The notes under the pieces are model-generated. The model worked only from the letters and a program-made list of their open reading frames with translations. It had not been told where the DNA came from and searched no databases. Position numbers and translations under genes: made by a program. From Paenibacillus phytorum (GTDB lineage Bacteria > Bacillota > Bacilli > Paenibacillales > NBRC-103111), in the NCBI RefSeq assembly GCF_013141715.1, contig NZ_WHOA01000115.1:1-64000 (forward strand): DNA of 64,000 nucleotides, read 5' to 3'. This document shows positions 1 to 7,642 of the stretch, piece by piece. Position 1 is the first letter of the stretch. Every line of letters starts with the position of its first letter.

Positions 1-1517
1 CCATTCCACTTCACCCAAGCTGTTAGCGTTACATCGTCTGTTTTAGTTGATGCAAGGCCTGCGCTCGCATAATTGCCGTCAGCGCCGTTCAGGCTGAGCG
101 AAGCTGAACCTTCCATTTTATCAGTCGTATCATAGGCTGCACTTCCCTTCAAGACTGCATTGATTCCGTTCGCGATACTGTCGTTGCCATTGCTGTTAAA
201 TCCCCACATCGTGCTATAAGTGGCACTATCCATAATCTGGATTTTATCGATATTCACGCCCGTTGCACTGCCATCGCTTTGGATGACGATCTTGTTATTT
301 GTACCCGGCTTCAGCTCAATTGCTACCGCCAGATCGTTATACGAGCTCATGCTTCCGGTAGTCGGGAAGTTGAGCGTCTGTACTTTGGCTCCATTTACAT
401 ATATTCCCTCGGTAACATTGGCAGCATCGGTAGCATACCTTATTTTCAATATTTTATTGCCGCCAGCAGCTCCTCCGTCAACCTTGAGCGCCTCGATATA
501 TGCTCTTCCATCGTTCATATTCACAACCTTGCCGCCAGAAGCATTGACACCTTCGCTTTGGGTAGCATAAGTGAAAACACTATCCTCGGCTTCATACGTG
601 CCGGTTGTATTCGGTTTCAGGCTTATCGTACCTTCCCAAATGGTTTTTTGTGTACTTACATCCCTTCCCTTTAAATGCACCTTGTCTTGATATACATCAA
701 AAATCATAGCTTGATTTTCTACAACGGCACCGTCTCTTACTGCCGAGAATTTCCCAGCGTACAAGTTGCCTTGTAGCTTAATATCGTCGTGAAGATGTCC
801 TGTTGTAAAAATAGCCTGTGGATATTTTTCCAGAATATTCTTGAACTTCTGTTCCTGTACGGTATTTTGAGCACTACCTACAGCCGAAAATGTCCTGGAT
901 ACGGTCTGGAATATAGGCTGATGATTGAACAAGAAAATCGGCTTGCCCGAAACAGCATTTGCAGCAAGCGTGCTTTCCAACCAGTCTAACTGAGCGTCGG
1001 ACATATACGCGTTATTAGAAATTTTACGATCATACCCTAAAAATATAAAGTCATAGCCTTGTACTTTCCGGCTGTAATACACCGTACTTTCTGGTATTCC
1101 TACCTTTTGTTTAAATCTGTTCTGCATTATAGTAAAATTATAACCATCATCCCAATCATATTCATGATTTCCAATTGTATAATACATCTGCGGATGATTA
1201 TTTACCGAATTGATCGCATTGAGTACGGAGTCATATTCACCGCTATCCCCGTTATTGGTAATATCCCCGACTAAAACCATTGAACTGATATTATTAGTAA
1301 CAGCATCCCTTACAGCATTTTTCGTATTATCCACACTACTATGCGTATCCGACATTGACATGAAGCTGAATATCGGAGCATCCGTTGGGTTTTCCGCCCC
1401 TGCTGCAGAGCTTTCTGACTGAAAAAGAACAGTGATAAGGCCAGTACTGCCTACCAAAGCTGTGACTATCAGGAGTAGTGATAGAAATGATTTTTGGAAC
1501 CTTTTCATGAAAGACAT
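1..1517 (-). CDS. Secreted calcineurin-like metallophosphoesterase with CBM and LamG modules (partial)
   Basis: Predicted exported phosphoesterase; the frame is open from 1517 to base 1, so the C-terminal end lies outside the window. Residues about 10-40 form a signal peptide. The metal-binding motifs of calcineurin-like phosphoesterases appear in order: SDTH (D57, H59), GD (84-85), GNHE (116-119), NHQP (198-201) and GHLH (240-243). After the catalytic domain, residues about 307-430 (beginning TYEAEDSVFTYATQSEG) resemble a CBM6/CBM35 carbohydrate-binding module, and about 435 onward resembles a LamG/concanavalin-like sandwich. The start is supported by CGGAGG seven bases upstream. Substrate is unknown: phosphodiesters, phosphomonoesters or teichoic acid are possible. 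A PhoP-box-like repeat and a motif shared with other phosphorus genes lie upstream, so I infer phosphate-starvation control. Confidence 0.85.
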   Translation of the reverse strand, partial: MSFMKRFQKSFLSLLLIVTALVGSTGLITVLFQSESSAAGAENPTDAPIFSFMSMSDTHSSVDNTKNAVRDAVTNNISSMVLVGDITNNGDSGEYDSVLNAINSVNNHPQMYYTIGNHEYDWDDGYNFTIMQNRFKQKVGIPESTVYYSRKVQGYDFIFLGYDRKISNNAYMSDAQLDWLESTLAANAVSGKPIFLFNHQPIFQTVSRTFSAVGSAQNTVQEQKFKNILEKYPQAIFTTGHLHDDIKLQGNLYAGKFSAVRDGAVVENQAMIFDVYQDKVHLKGRDVSTQKTIWEGTISLKPNTTGTYEAEDSVFTYATQSEGVNASGGKVVNMNDGRAYIEALKVDGGAAGGNKILKIRYATDAANVTEGIYVNGAKVQTLNFPTTGSMSSYNDLAVAIELKPGTNNKIVIQSDGSATGVNIDKIQIMDSATYSTMWGFNSNGNDSIANGINAVLKGSAAYDTTDKMEGSASLSLNGADGNYASAGLASTKTDDVTLTAWVKWN

Positions 1518-1738
1518 TTTTGTACCTCCGTTGATTATTTAAATAATACCTCAGATACCAGTGAATCCATGATCCTCGCAGTCTTGATGTCCTTTTTATT
1601 CATAACGCTTGAACTTCTTATCCCCCCCCTCCAATAACTCAATATTCTCGAAGTAAAAATACTCTTGTAGCGGATCGGATGCTTGTCTCCTCCAATGAAC
1701 AAGCATTACTAGAATAACGCTTTACCCGAGAAGAGTTT

Positions 1739-1762
1739 TGTAAACGATTTGTAAACGTTTAC
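1739..1762 (-). promoter_or_regulatory. PhoP-box-like direct repeat / palindromic operator
   Basis: On the minus strand TTTACA occurs twice with exactly 11 bp between starts (1750-1755 and 1739-1744), the spacing of PhoP boxes in Bacillus. A TATTCT-like -10 follows about 22 bases downstream near 1714. The same bases contain GTAAACGTTTAC (1751-1762), a perfect palindrome resembling a LacI-family operator, so the regulator is ambiguous. It lies about 220 bases upstream of the metallophosphoesterase start. Confidence 0.45.
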
Positions 1763-1794
1763 CGATGATTGCATGTGAAATATTCTTTTAGCGG

Positions 1795-1926
1795 GCATGC
1801 AGCACTTTTAGCAACGCTAATGATTCAATAATAAATTTTCAGTTAAATATTGAATATCCTAAAAACATATACAACCATCATAAATAACTGAACTTTTTCG
1901 ATATTTACAATATATTTAAAAAGCAA
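1795..1926 (-). repeat. Duplicated promoter block, copy 1 (partner 15851-15980)
   Basis: About 130 bases that align end to end with 15851-15980 upstream of the alkaline phosphatase, with scattered substitutions and small indels. Well-conserved stretches include ATATTGAATATCCTAAAAA and TGAACTTTTTCG. It marks one edge of an old tandem duplication that also includes 2616-4095 and 17024-17331. Confidence 0.8.
1889..1918 (-). promoter_or_regulatory. Motif shared upstream of phosphorus genes (site A)
   Basis: A 30-base element whose minus-strand core reads AAATATATTGTAAATATCG followed by AAAAA. Near-identical elements occur at 15944-15973, 27969-28000 and 37579-37611, each upstream of a phosphatase, phosphoesterase or phosphonate operon. 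Sites A and B share descent through duplication, but the other two occur in unrelated flanks. It is probably a regulator site or UP-like element; the binder is unknown. Confidence 0.5.
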
Positions 1927-2124
1927 GTCCAAACGATCGGCTATGTGGTAGGTTCCTGACGTTTACAGCAAATCCGGCATGCATCGAATTTATAGGTTTG
2001 ATATCTGACCATATCAGCAACGAAAGGGGGGAGATATGCTCTCCCTTTTCAGTGCTGATAAATCCTCAATTTCGCTAATGGCGTTACATACTGACGGACC
2101 TGTTGCCTGTCAATTTGAAGAAAA

Positions 2125-2466
2125 TCAATAAAGAGATAATGGTAGTGGGGTGATCCAACTCATGATCGCACCGGCAAACACACCCGGCAGCATCATCACG
2201 GCCGTAACTTTAAAGAAAGTTTTCATCGGGGAGCAACCCAAACTGATGGATGCCTCCTCCAAGCTTGGACTGATCTGGTACAGGATGGCCGCACTGGATC
2301 GAAGTGTGTAAGGAAGCTTTCTTACAATATAGGCAATGACCAAGATCGTAATCGTTCCGCTCATCAGCATCGGCTTTTTGTTAAAAGCCAGAAGAAGAGT
2401 TATGCCCAGACAATAACTGATATTGCTATCAGACCGTACAAATAAGTGTTGGTAACAGAATGCCAC
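2125..2466 (-). pseudogene. Remnant of an FbpB/2-aminoethylphosphonate-type ABC permease
   Basis: A fragment of an inner-membrane permease of the iron(III)/2-aminoethylphosphonate/phosphoglycerate importer family. The recognisable part, about residues 28-110 (IVRKLPYTLRSS, SPSLEEASISLGCSP), is the conserved EAA-loop region of the second permease half. The N-terminal half is missing. The expected helix after SWIT is interrupted by a deletion and frameshift, with similarity resuming only as a few residues. Upstream at 2540 is the last part of the matching binding protein, so this was once an importer operon. A possible complementary piece of a binding protein lies at 16190-16824. Confidence 0.75.
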
Positions 2467-2539
2467 AGTCCTCTAAATACCGTTCGGTAGCTCTCCAGCG
2501 GTAAGCCTGCCAGATAGGCTAATGGGGCCCTGCATACTC

Positions 2540-2605
2540 TTAAGTGCTTGTGTAGACATCTTTAAACTTGTCGAGCCATTTCTGATTGTTGGCTAGCTCA
2601 AACAC
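2540..2605 (-). pseudogene. C-terminal scrap of an AfuA-type solute-binding protein
   Basis: About 20 codons reading FELANNQKWLDKFKDVYTST then a stop at 2540-2542, matching the usual C-terminus of periplasmic-type iron/2-AEP binding proteins. No intact upstream frame exists. It precedes the permease remnant, as in the usual binding protein-permease order. Confidence 0.55.
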
Positions 2606-2639
2606 ACCCAGGTTATTTCATTTTCTGTAAAATAAAAAT

Positions 2640-2659
2640 AAGGGACTGTCCTGTCCCTT
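2640..2659 (-). terminator. Rho-independent terminator of the cohesin-SLH gene
   Basis: Stem AAGGGAC/GTCCCTT with a six-base loop, followed on the minus strand by ATTTTTATTTT. A degenerate copy without the loop lies at 17046-17060. Confidence 0.6.
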
Positions 2660-2726
2660 AACCATACTTCATGGATATAGGACAATCCCACTTCTAATGC
2701 CAGTTATACATTGGAAAATCAGCGAT

Positions 2727-3746
2727 CTATTTTTTAATGGCCGAGAGAATTAATGTAACAGCTTCAGCTCTCGTGGATTGCTCAAGCGGAGCGAATTGAT
2801 TGCCGTCTCTTCCTTGAATAAAACCCACCTTGTACGCCGCAGCAACGTAGGTCGCAGCCCAGTCAGGAATTTGAGAGGCATCGGAGAATGTGGATACAAC
2901 AGTTGAATCCACATCTAATTTCAATGCCCGCGAAACCAAAGTCGTCATCTCGGCACGGTTAATGCGGTTATCAGCGCGAAAGGTATTGTCATCATACCCG
3001 TTCACAATGCCTGCCGCCACGGCTGTCGATATGCCCGGTCTTGCCCATTGCGGAATGCCATCGTCATCTGCGAAGTCCGTCAATGCACCCTCAAGGCCAG
3101 GGAGTTGAAGCGCTCGAGTCAGCATTGCCGTAAATTCCGCACGGGTAACGAGTCCTTGCGGGCGGAACGTATGGTCTTCAAATCCATTCACGAAACCTAT
3201 TTTTACCGCTTGCTCAATCGCTTCTTTCGCCCAATGACCGGCAATATCCGTAAATGTTTCAAGCTTGCCGCCCTGGATCTCGGTTGTGATTCGATCGTCC
3301 GCCTTTTGTGTAACTGAAGCCAATCGACTGCTTACCAGCTTCACCTCGTTCAGTTCTACTTTCGTTTTGCCATTGCCAATTGCATCAAATGCAAGTGTAC
3401 ATATGAGCGCATCTCCATCCACCCCGGCTTTATCTCCGATCATGGTGTTCGCAAATTGAATCTTGCCGTTCTTCACGATTGGCGTTATGGACATACCAGA
3501 AATGTCGCTCTTGGCCTTCTTGAAACGTAATTGTTCGGGATCATAACCCAAGTTGACTTCATAAGCGTATAAGTCCTTAAGATCATGCCCTCTTACGCTA
3601 ACTATGACCTCTTGGCCGGCTTCAAGTTTTTCGTTTGATATCGTTAAAGTAAACGAGGCACCCTCTGCCGCAAAAGCTGCAAATGGAATCAGAAAGCTGA
3701 GCAGCATCAGGGTCAGGCTAGCCGAAAGAAGAAGTTTTCTTTTCAT
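2727..3746 (-). CDS. Cohesin-domain surface protein with three SLH repeats
   Basis: Predicted cell-surface protein of 339 residues. A signal peptide covers residues 1-27 (cleavage near AFA-A). Residues about 30-160 form a cohesin-like beta-sandwich (SFTLTISNEKLEAGQEV ... YAYEVNLGYDPEQL). Three SLH repeats follow at about 167-210, 226-270 and 291-336, each with the typical W-A and TRAE/NRAE signatures, and should bind pyruvylated secondary cell-wall polymer. Single-cohesin SLH proteins act as anchoring scaffolds for dockerin-bearing enzymes in cellulosome builders, but no dockerin is visible in the window, so here it may simply be a surface adhesin. AGGAAAGGA precedes the ATG. A truncated second copy of this locus lies at 17024-17331. 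Confidence 0.85.
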   Translation of the reverse strand: MKRKLLLSASLTLMLLSFLIPFAAFAAEGASFTLTISNEKLEAGQEVIVSVRGHDLKDLYAYEVNLGYDPEQLRFKKAKSDISGMSITPIVKNGKIQFANTMIGDKAGVDGDALICTLAFDAIGNGKTKVELNEVKLVSSRLASVTQKADDRITTEIQGGKLETFTDIAGHWAKEAIEQAVKIGFVNGFEDHTFRPQGLVTRAEFTAMLTRALQLPGLEGALTDFADDDGIPQWARPGISTAVAAGIVNGYDDNTFRADNRINRAEMTTLVSRALKLDVDSTVVSTFSDASQIPDWAATYVAAAYKVGFIQGRDGNQFAPLEQSTRAEAVTLILSAIKK

Positions 3747-3895
3747 TTGATTTTTCCTTTCCTGAGATTATTGCCATCATAGAAATCCTCCTATATCTTT
3801 GAACAAATCACTAGGATGATTAGTTAAGTGTCAGGAGTCCATCACCCCCTTTTAATAGGATAGGATTGAAATGATACGTGATGCCCGGTAGATTT

Positions 3896-4095
3896 CTATA
3901 CTTACGATAATTTCGCCTCTGAGTAATCATCTAGTTGCCCTCTTTGATTCCATCGTATCGCTATCATAAGCAAAGTGAACGTACATCCTGAACAACAGAA
4001 ATACATGAATTCTTTAAAGTTTAAAGAAAATGCGTCTACTTTTTTTAAACTTTTCTCTAAAATCTGCGGTTGATGATATGAAAGAGAACGACGTG
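3896..4095. repeat. Duplicated intergenic block, copy 1 (partner 17135-17331)
   Basis: About 200 bases roughly 90% identical to 17135-17331. A minus-strand 82-codon frame (3902-4150) crosses it. In the second copy that frame has a one-base indel and a stop, and most substitutions change the amino acid, so I regard it as non-coding. It lies between the response regulator stop and the SLH gene. Confidence 0.8.
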
Positions 4096-4153
4096 TATCG
4101 GATATCTTCAAATACGCAATACATGAAAACACTGATTTCAATGGATTCAATAA

Positions 4154-4981
4154 TTAATTACTTTCATTCTTTTCTTCTCGCGGATTCCTAGCGACTACCC
4201 ATTTACCAGGCTTCATAAAATTGGTCGGATTTGTTCCTTTATATTTTTTGAACACATTACAAAAATACTTATATTCATTGAAGCCCGTCATACTTGCTAT
4301 TTCATATATCCGGCATTTACCTGTGGCGAGCAGTTCTACAGCTTTTTGAATCCTGTATTTGTTAAGAATGTCCAAAAAAGTTTGGGAGGTAACCTCTTTC
4401 AACTTACGGCTCAAGTAACTTGGACTTACTCCCAATCCATCGGCAATAGCTTCAATGGTCAGCTTTTTATGGTATCCACTTTTGATTTTCTTTATTGTCT
4501 CACTGACATAATAATTCTGTTTATGTTCGCCAAGAAGAAAGCCATCCACATCGATTTGTTGTGTATCGCCTATCGTTTTCGTTATATTGTTGATGTCGTC
4601 GTAAACCTTGCCTTGCCTAATGTTATTAATATTCTCAATAATTTCCGCAAGTTTTATTTCATCCACAGGCTTTAACAAATATTCAAGCACCTTCAATGAA
4701 ATAGCCTGCTTTGCATATTCAAATTCCTTATAACTGGTCAGGATGATGCTATGGAACGTATATATTCTCAAAGCCTGCTCCAACATTTCTATCCCATTCA
4801 TAATAGGCATCCTAATATCTGTAATCACTAAATCGGGCCGATGCTGCTGGATCAATTGGAGTCCTTTCTGTCCGTCATCCGTATCACCTACAACCGTACA
4901 ATGCATTGACAGCCAATCAATGGTATGAACAAGCCCTTTTCTTATAATCTCCTCGTCTTCAATAATGATCACCCTAAGCAT
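4154..4981 (-). CDS. Response regulator, REC plus AraC-type DNA-binding domain
   Basis: Cytoplasmic two-component response regulator of 275 residues. The receiver domain spans residues 1-120 with acidic pocket E8-D9, phosphoacceptor D55 in VITDIRMP, and a conserved lysine in EYLLKPVDE. After a short linker, a two-helix-turn-helix AraC domain occupies about 170-265 (LTIEAIADGLGVSPSYLSRK). It is shorter than typical YesN proteins because the middle region is missing. I chose the ATG at 4981, which has GGGGAGG eight bases upstream, rather than an in-frame ATG seven codons earlier. No histidine kinase lies beside it; the nearest upstream gene is a membrane AraC regulator. Confidence 0.85.
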   Translation of the reverse strand: MLRVIIIEDEEIIRKGLVHTIDWLSMHCTVVGDTDDGQKGLQLIQQHRPDLVITDIRMPIMNGIEMLEQALRIYTFHSIILTSYKEFEYAKQAISLKVLEYLLKPVDEIKLAEIIENINNIRQGKVYDDINNITKTIGDTQQIDVDGFLLGEHKQNYYVSETIKKIKSGYHKKLTIEAIADGLGVSPSYLSRKLKEVTSQTFLDILNKYRIQKAVELLATGKCRIYEIASMTGFNEYKYFCNVFKKYKGTNPTNFMKPGKWVVARNPREEKNESN

Positions 4982-4998
4982 GCTCGCTACCTCCCCTG

Positions 4999-5113
4999 TC
5001 AATCGACAAAGTGATCCTTTTCAATCTCCTGACGGAATAATCTGCTCAGATGGTTTGGCGTTACAAATAGTTCATTAGCAATATCAGCCAAATGGATCTC
5101 TTCGGTAACGTGT
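4999..5113 (-). pseudogene. AraC-family HTH remnant
   Basis: A short frame reading EEIHLADIANELFVTPNHLS then RLFRQEIEK, ending at a TGA at 4999-5001. This is the first half of an AraC-type double helix-turn-helix; the rest of the protein is absent. It lies immediately upstream of the response regulator, whose ribosome binding site follows within a few bases, and suggests an older regulator was replaced here. Confidence 0.6.
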
Positions 5114-5221
5114 GGTATTCAAACATTCCGATAACATCATTCTTGCGAATCTCCCATCATATTAATAGTCCGATTATTGAATATTGATTTAAAGCTACAA
5201 AAACGGTACTCAATAAAAACA

Positions 5222-5243
5222 GCCAAGCCTTGTTAGGCTTGGC
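5222..5243 (-). terminator. Rho-independent terminator of the membrane AraC regulator
   Basis: Stem GCCAAGCC/GGCTTGGC with loop TTGTTA, followed on the minus strand by TGTTTTTATT. Confidence 0.75.
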
Positions 5244-5249
5244 CATTCG

Positions 5250-7508
5250 TTATTTCTTGTCATTGGTAGAGGTCGTTTGTTCCCGATACTGGCTCGGCGT
5301 CATTTTGGTAACCCGTTTGAACGCGGTAAAAAAAGTCGTTCTCGATTGAAAGCCCGATCGTTCCGCGATGTCGATAATAGGCATGTCCGACGTAACCAGC
5401 AATTCTTTTACCCGATCCACCCTTTTTTGCAAGATGAAATCCGACAAGGTGATTTGATACGTATCTTTGAAGATTTGGCGAATATAACCGCCTGAATATC
5501 CTAAATGCTCGGCTATCTCTTCTACAGTTAACATCGAGTCATGCAAGTGCAAGTCAACATAATCGGCGATTTCGGGAGCAAGCTCGTTTTTCCGGCCGCC
5601 GGTCGTTTGAGCCTGTGCAAGGTCTATGATCTGGTCCATTTCCTTCAGCATCCACTGCTTGATTTCCGTCAAAGAATCGAATTTCTCAAGAAATTGATTT
5701 CCTTCTTTAATATCATTTTCGTCCATGACTTTACTGAACGCTTTTACGATTCGGAACAGCATAATATTTAAGTACACTTTGCATTCCGTATAGGGAAGTG
5801 TTTGAAGCTGTCCGAACAGTCGCTCAACCACCTTATGCGTTCGATCTCTATCGCCCGATTTAACCAAACCGATCACCTCTTGGATCAGGGATTCGTCCAA
5901 CGTTACGATATGGCCTTTGACGAGCTGGTCGTAGTCCTCCTGCATGTAAATTTTCGATTCTCCTGACAGGAAACTCATAAACGTCAAATCGTAAATTCTG
6001 TCATACACGGTCCTCAGATCCTCGCGGATTGCTCCTTGCTCGCCGATCGCCATGACAACTTGAATGCCTAGCCAGTTACCGATTTGCTTTGCTGCTTCAT
6101 GCAACAAGCCGAGCATTGAATCTTTGGCAGTATCGCAACCAAAAAGCAATACCAGATGATCGCTTCCCAGATCGACGGGTTCGCACAAATATCCGCCATT
6201 CATGAAAATTTCTTGCGCGATGTTCCCAATCGAATACTTCAAAAGCTTCCGAGATCCATAATCATATTTTTCACAAAATAAGGAATAGCCTGTTATTCGG
6301 AAAACAGCCAAATTCAAGTCTGTATTGTTAGCGAGATCTGTCATATATGCCAATTCTGTCCGCATTGCATCGGAGATGGAGCCATGAAGGATCCAATGCC
6401 TCAAATACTCGGCTTTTATAAGACCTTGATAATTTCTTCTTGAACTATTCATTTCCTCCAAGTTGTTCATCATGTAGTCAAGACCGCTTTTTATGATCGT
6501 AAACTCTTCGAATGGCGTTCGGTTGGCATATTGAAGACGCGCTCCGAACAAATTTTGCAGCTGTTTGGCTAACACACTGAAACGCCCCATGCTGCGTTTG
6601 GAATTCCAAAATGCGCCGATAAAAAGAAGGATCAAAAGAATCAGGCAAGATAAGAGGATTTTGCTCTGGAACCGATCTACCCTGCCGCTAACGTCTTTCA
6701 ACTTCACAATGGAGTACAGCTGCCAGTTCTCTGTTTGGATTTTTTTGTGATGAATCAGGTAAACATTTCCTTTAATTTTTACCGTGAACTGTTCCTCAGA
6801 TTCTTCGGCAATCCTGTTCATAGCGGCGTGATCGAACTCCGACGGCACGTCTCCCACCACGATACTATGTTGCTCGTCCAAAATTGAGAACTCCGTGTTA
6901 CCGTTGTTCCTGTTCTGCAACAAGTATTTTTGCAGTAGCGATCGATCCAGCACCATTACAAGATATCCGCGGTTTTCCTTCAACTGGGCAGAAGGAATGA
7001 TTAAGGCTAGCAATGAACGTCCGTCGTATTCGAACCTTTGAAATGCCAGGAATGCAGGCCGATGTGTTATTGCGTTATTAAAAAGCTCGCGATCTTTGAA
7101 CTCGGCCAGAGAATGAATTCCTTCAACCGAATCGAGCACATTGCCGGTCTTCGTATTGACCAAATAAGTAGCGGAAATAAACGGTTGCAAGGACATGAAA
7201 TTCATTAGCGATCTCAACGCTTCCTTTGCGATTAACGGGTCTTCCGTTTCCAAATCTTCTTTTAGCCAAGAAGAAATATAGGGATCCTGACTCATAGTCA
7301 ACCCGTAAGACTGCAAGTTATCCAACATGTAGTCGAAGCTTTGGCTCAGACTATCCGTCTTCTCCGAAATGAAATCATTGATTTCCGTCAACGCTTGCTT
7401 GGAATATTGATTCGTCAAAAAATAGGAAAATGGAATAATAATTACGGTAAAAAAGACTGCCAAATAGAAAAAGATACGGAGGTAGGATTTGCCGATTATG
7501 TTGCGCAT
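5250..7508 (-). CDS. Membrane-bound AraC-family regulator with extracellular sensor
   Basis: Regulator of 752 residues that probably senses a ligand or the binding protein outside the cell and controls the sugar importer encoded just upstream. Transmembrane helices lie at about 11-31 and 285-303; the stretch between them is an extracellular Cache-like sensor. The cytoplasmic part includes a region seen in such regulators (about 370-600) and a C-terminal AraC double HTH at about 650-745 (LTVEEIAEHLGYSGGYIRQ; MTPSQYRE at the end). It has no kinase or receiver domain. The start MRNIIGKS at 7508 has GGAGG five bases upstream and is preferred to one four codons earlier. It follows the importer after a terminator and has its own terminator. 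Confidence 0.85.
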   Translation of the reverse strand: MRNIIGKSYLRIFFYLAVFFTVIIIPFSYFLTNQYSKQALTEINDFISEKTDSLSQSFDYMLDNLQSYGLTMSQDPYISSWLKEDLETEDPLIAKEALRSLMNFMSLQPFISATYLVNTKTGNVLDSVEGIHSLAEFKDRELFNNAITHRPAFLAFQRFEYDGRSLLALIIPSAQLKENRGYLVMVLDRSLLQKYLLQNRNNGNTEFSILDEQHSIVVGDVPSEFDHAAMNRIAEESEEQFTVKIKGNVYLIHHKKIQTENWQLYSIVKLKDVSGRVDRFQSKILLSCLILLILLFIGAFWNSKRSMGRFSVLAKQLQNLFGARLQYANRTPFEEFTIIKSGLDYMMNNLEEMNSSRRNYQGLIKAEYLRHWILHGSISDAMRTELAYMTDLANNTDLNLAVFRITGYSLFCEKYDYGSRKLLKYSIGNIAQEIFMNGGYLCEPVDLGSDHLVLLFGCDTAKDSMLGLLHEAAKQIGNWLGIQVVMAIGEQGAIREDLRTVYDRIYDLTFMSFLSGESKIYMQEDYDQLVKGHIVTLDESLIQEVIGLVKSGDRDRTHKVVERLFGQLQTLPYTECKVYLNIMLFRIVKAFSKVMDENDIKEGNQFLEKFDSLTEIKQWMLKEMDQIIDLAQAQTTGGRKNELAPEIADYVDLHLHDSMLTVEEIAEHLGYSGGYIRQIFKDTYQITLSDFILQKRVDRVKELLVTSDMPIIDIAERSGFQSRTTFFTAFKRVTKMTPSQYREQTTSTNDKK

Positions 7509-7602
7509 AGGTTCCTCCATCGCTTGATATTAATGTCCAAATCTTAATGCAATTCTCTTCCTCTGTAAAGTCGATTTTCAACATAAACCGCTTAAAGGCC
7601 AA

Positions 7603-7627
7603 AAAGAGCGGAATAACACCGCTCTTT
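7603..7627 (-). terminator. Rho-independent terminator of the first sugar importer operon
   Basis: Nine-base stem AAAGAGCGG/CCGCTCTTT with loop AATAACA, followed on the minus strand by TTGGCC after a run of five T that includes the stem end. It lies between the binding protein stop and the regulator start. Confidence 0.8.
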
Positions 7628-7642
7628 CGGAATGCCACGAAA

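Larger units (their letters stand above)
1518..2124. other. Intergenic leader region of the metallophosphoesterase
   Basis: About 600 bases without a convincing gene. Reading towards the phosphoesterase (minus strand) it holds the end of the decayed permease, the duplicated promoter block (1795-1926), a TTTACA direct repeat (1739-1755) overlapping a 12-bp palindrome, and a long leader before the AGGAGG-type site at 1525-1530. A 22-codon frame starting MNKKDIKTARIMDS lies just upstream but has no correctly spaced ribosome binding site, so I do not call it. Confidence 0.5.

Noticed and set aside
1552..1620. 22-codon leader peptide MNKKDIKTARIMDS... before the metallophosphoesterase
   Set aside because: The poly-G ribosome-binding-like run is about 20 bases from the ATG, too far, and there is no attenuator structure.
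3902..4150. 82-codon minus-strand frame between the response regulator and SLH gene, partly conserved in the second copy at 17135-17331
   Set aside because: The duplicate has a one-base indel and an in-frame stop, and most differences change the amino acid, so conservation reflects DNA duplication rather than a protein.
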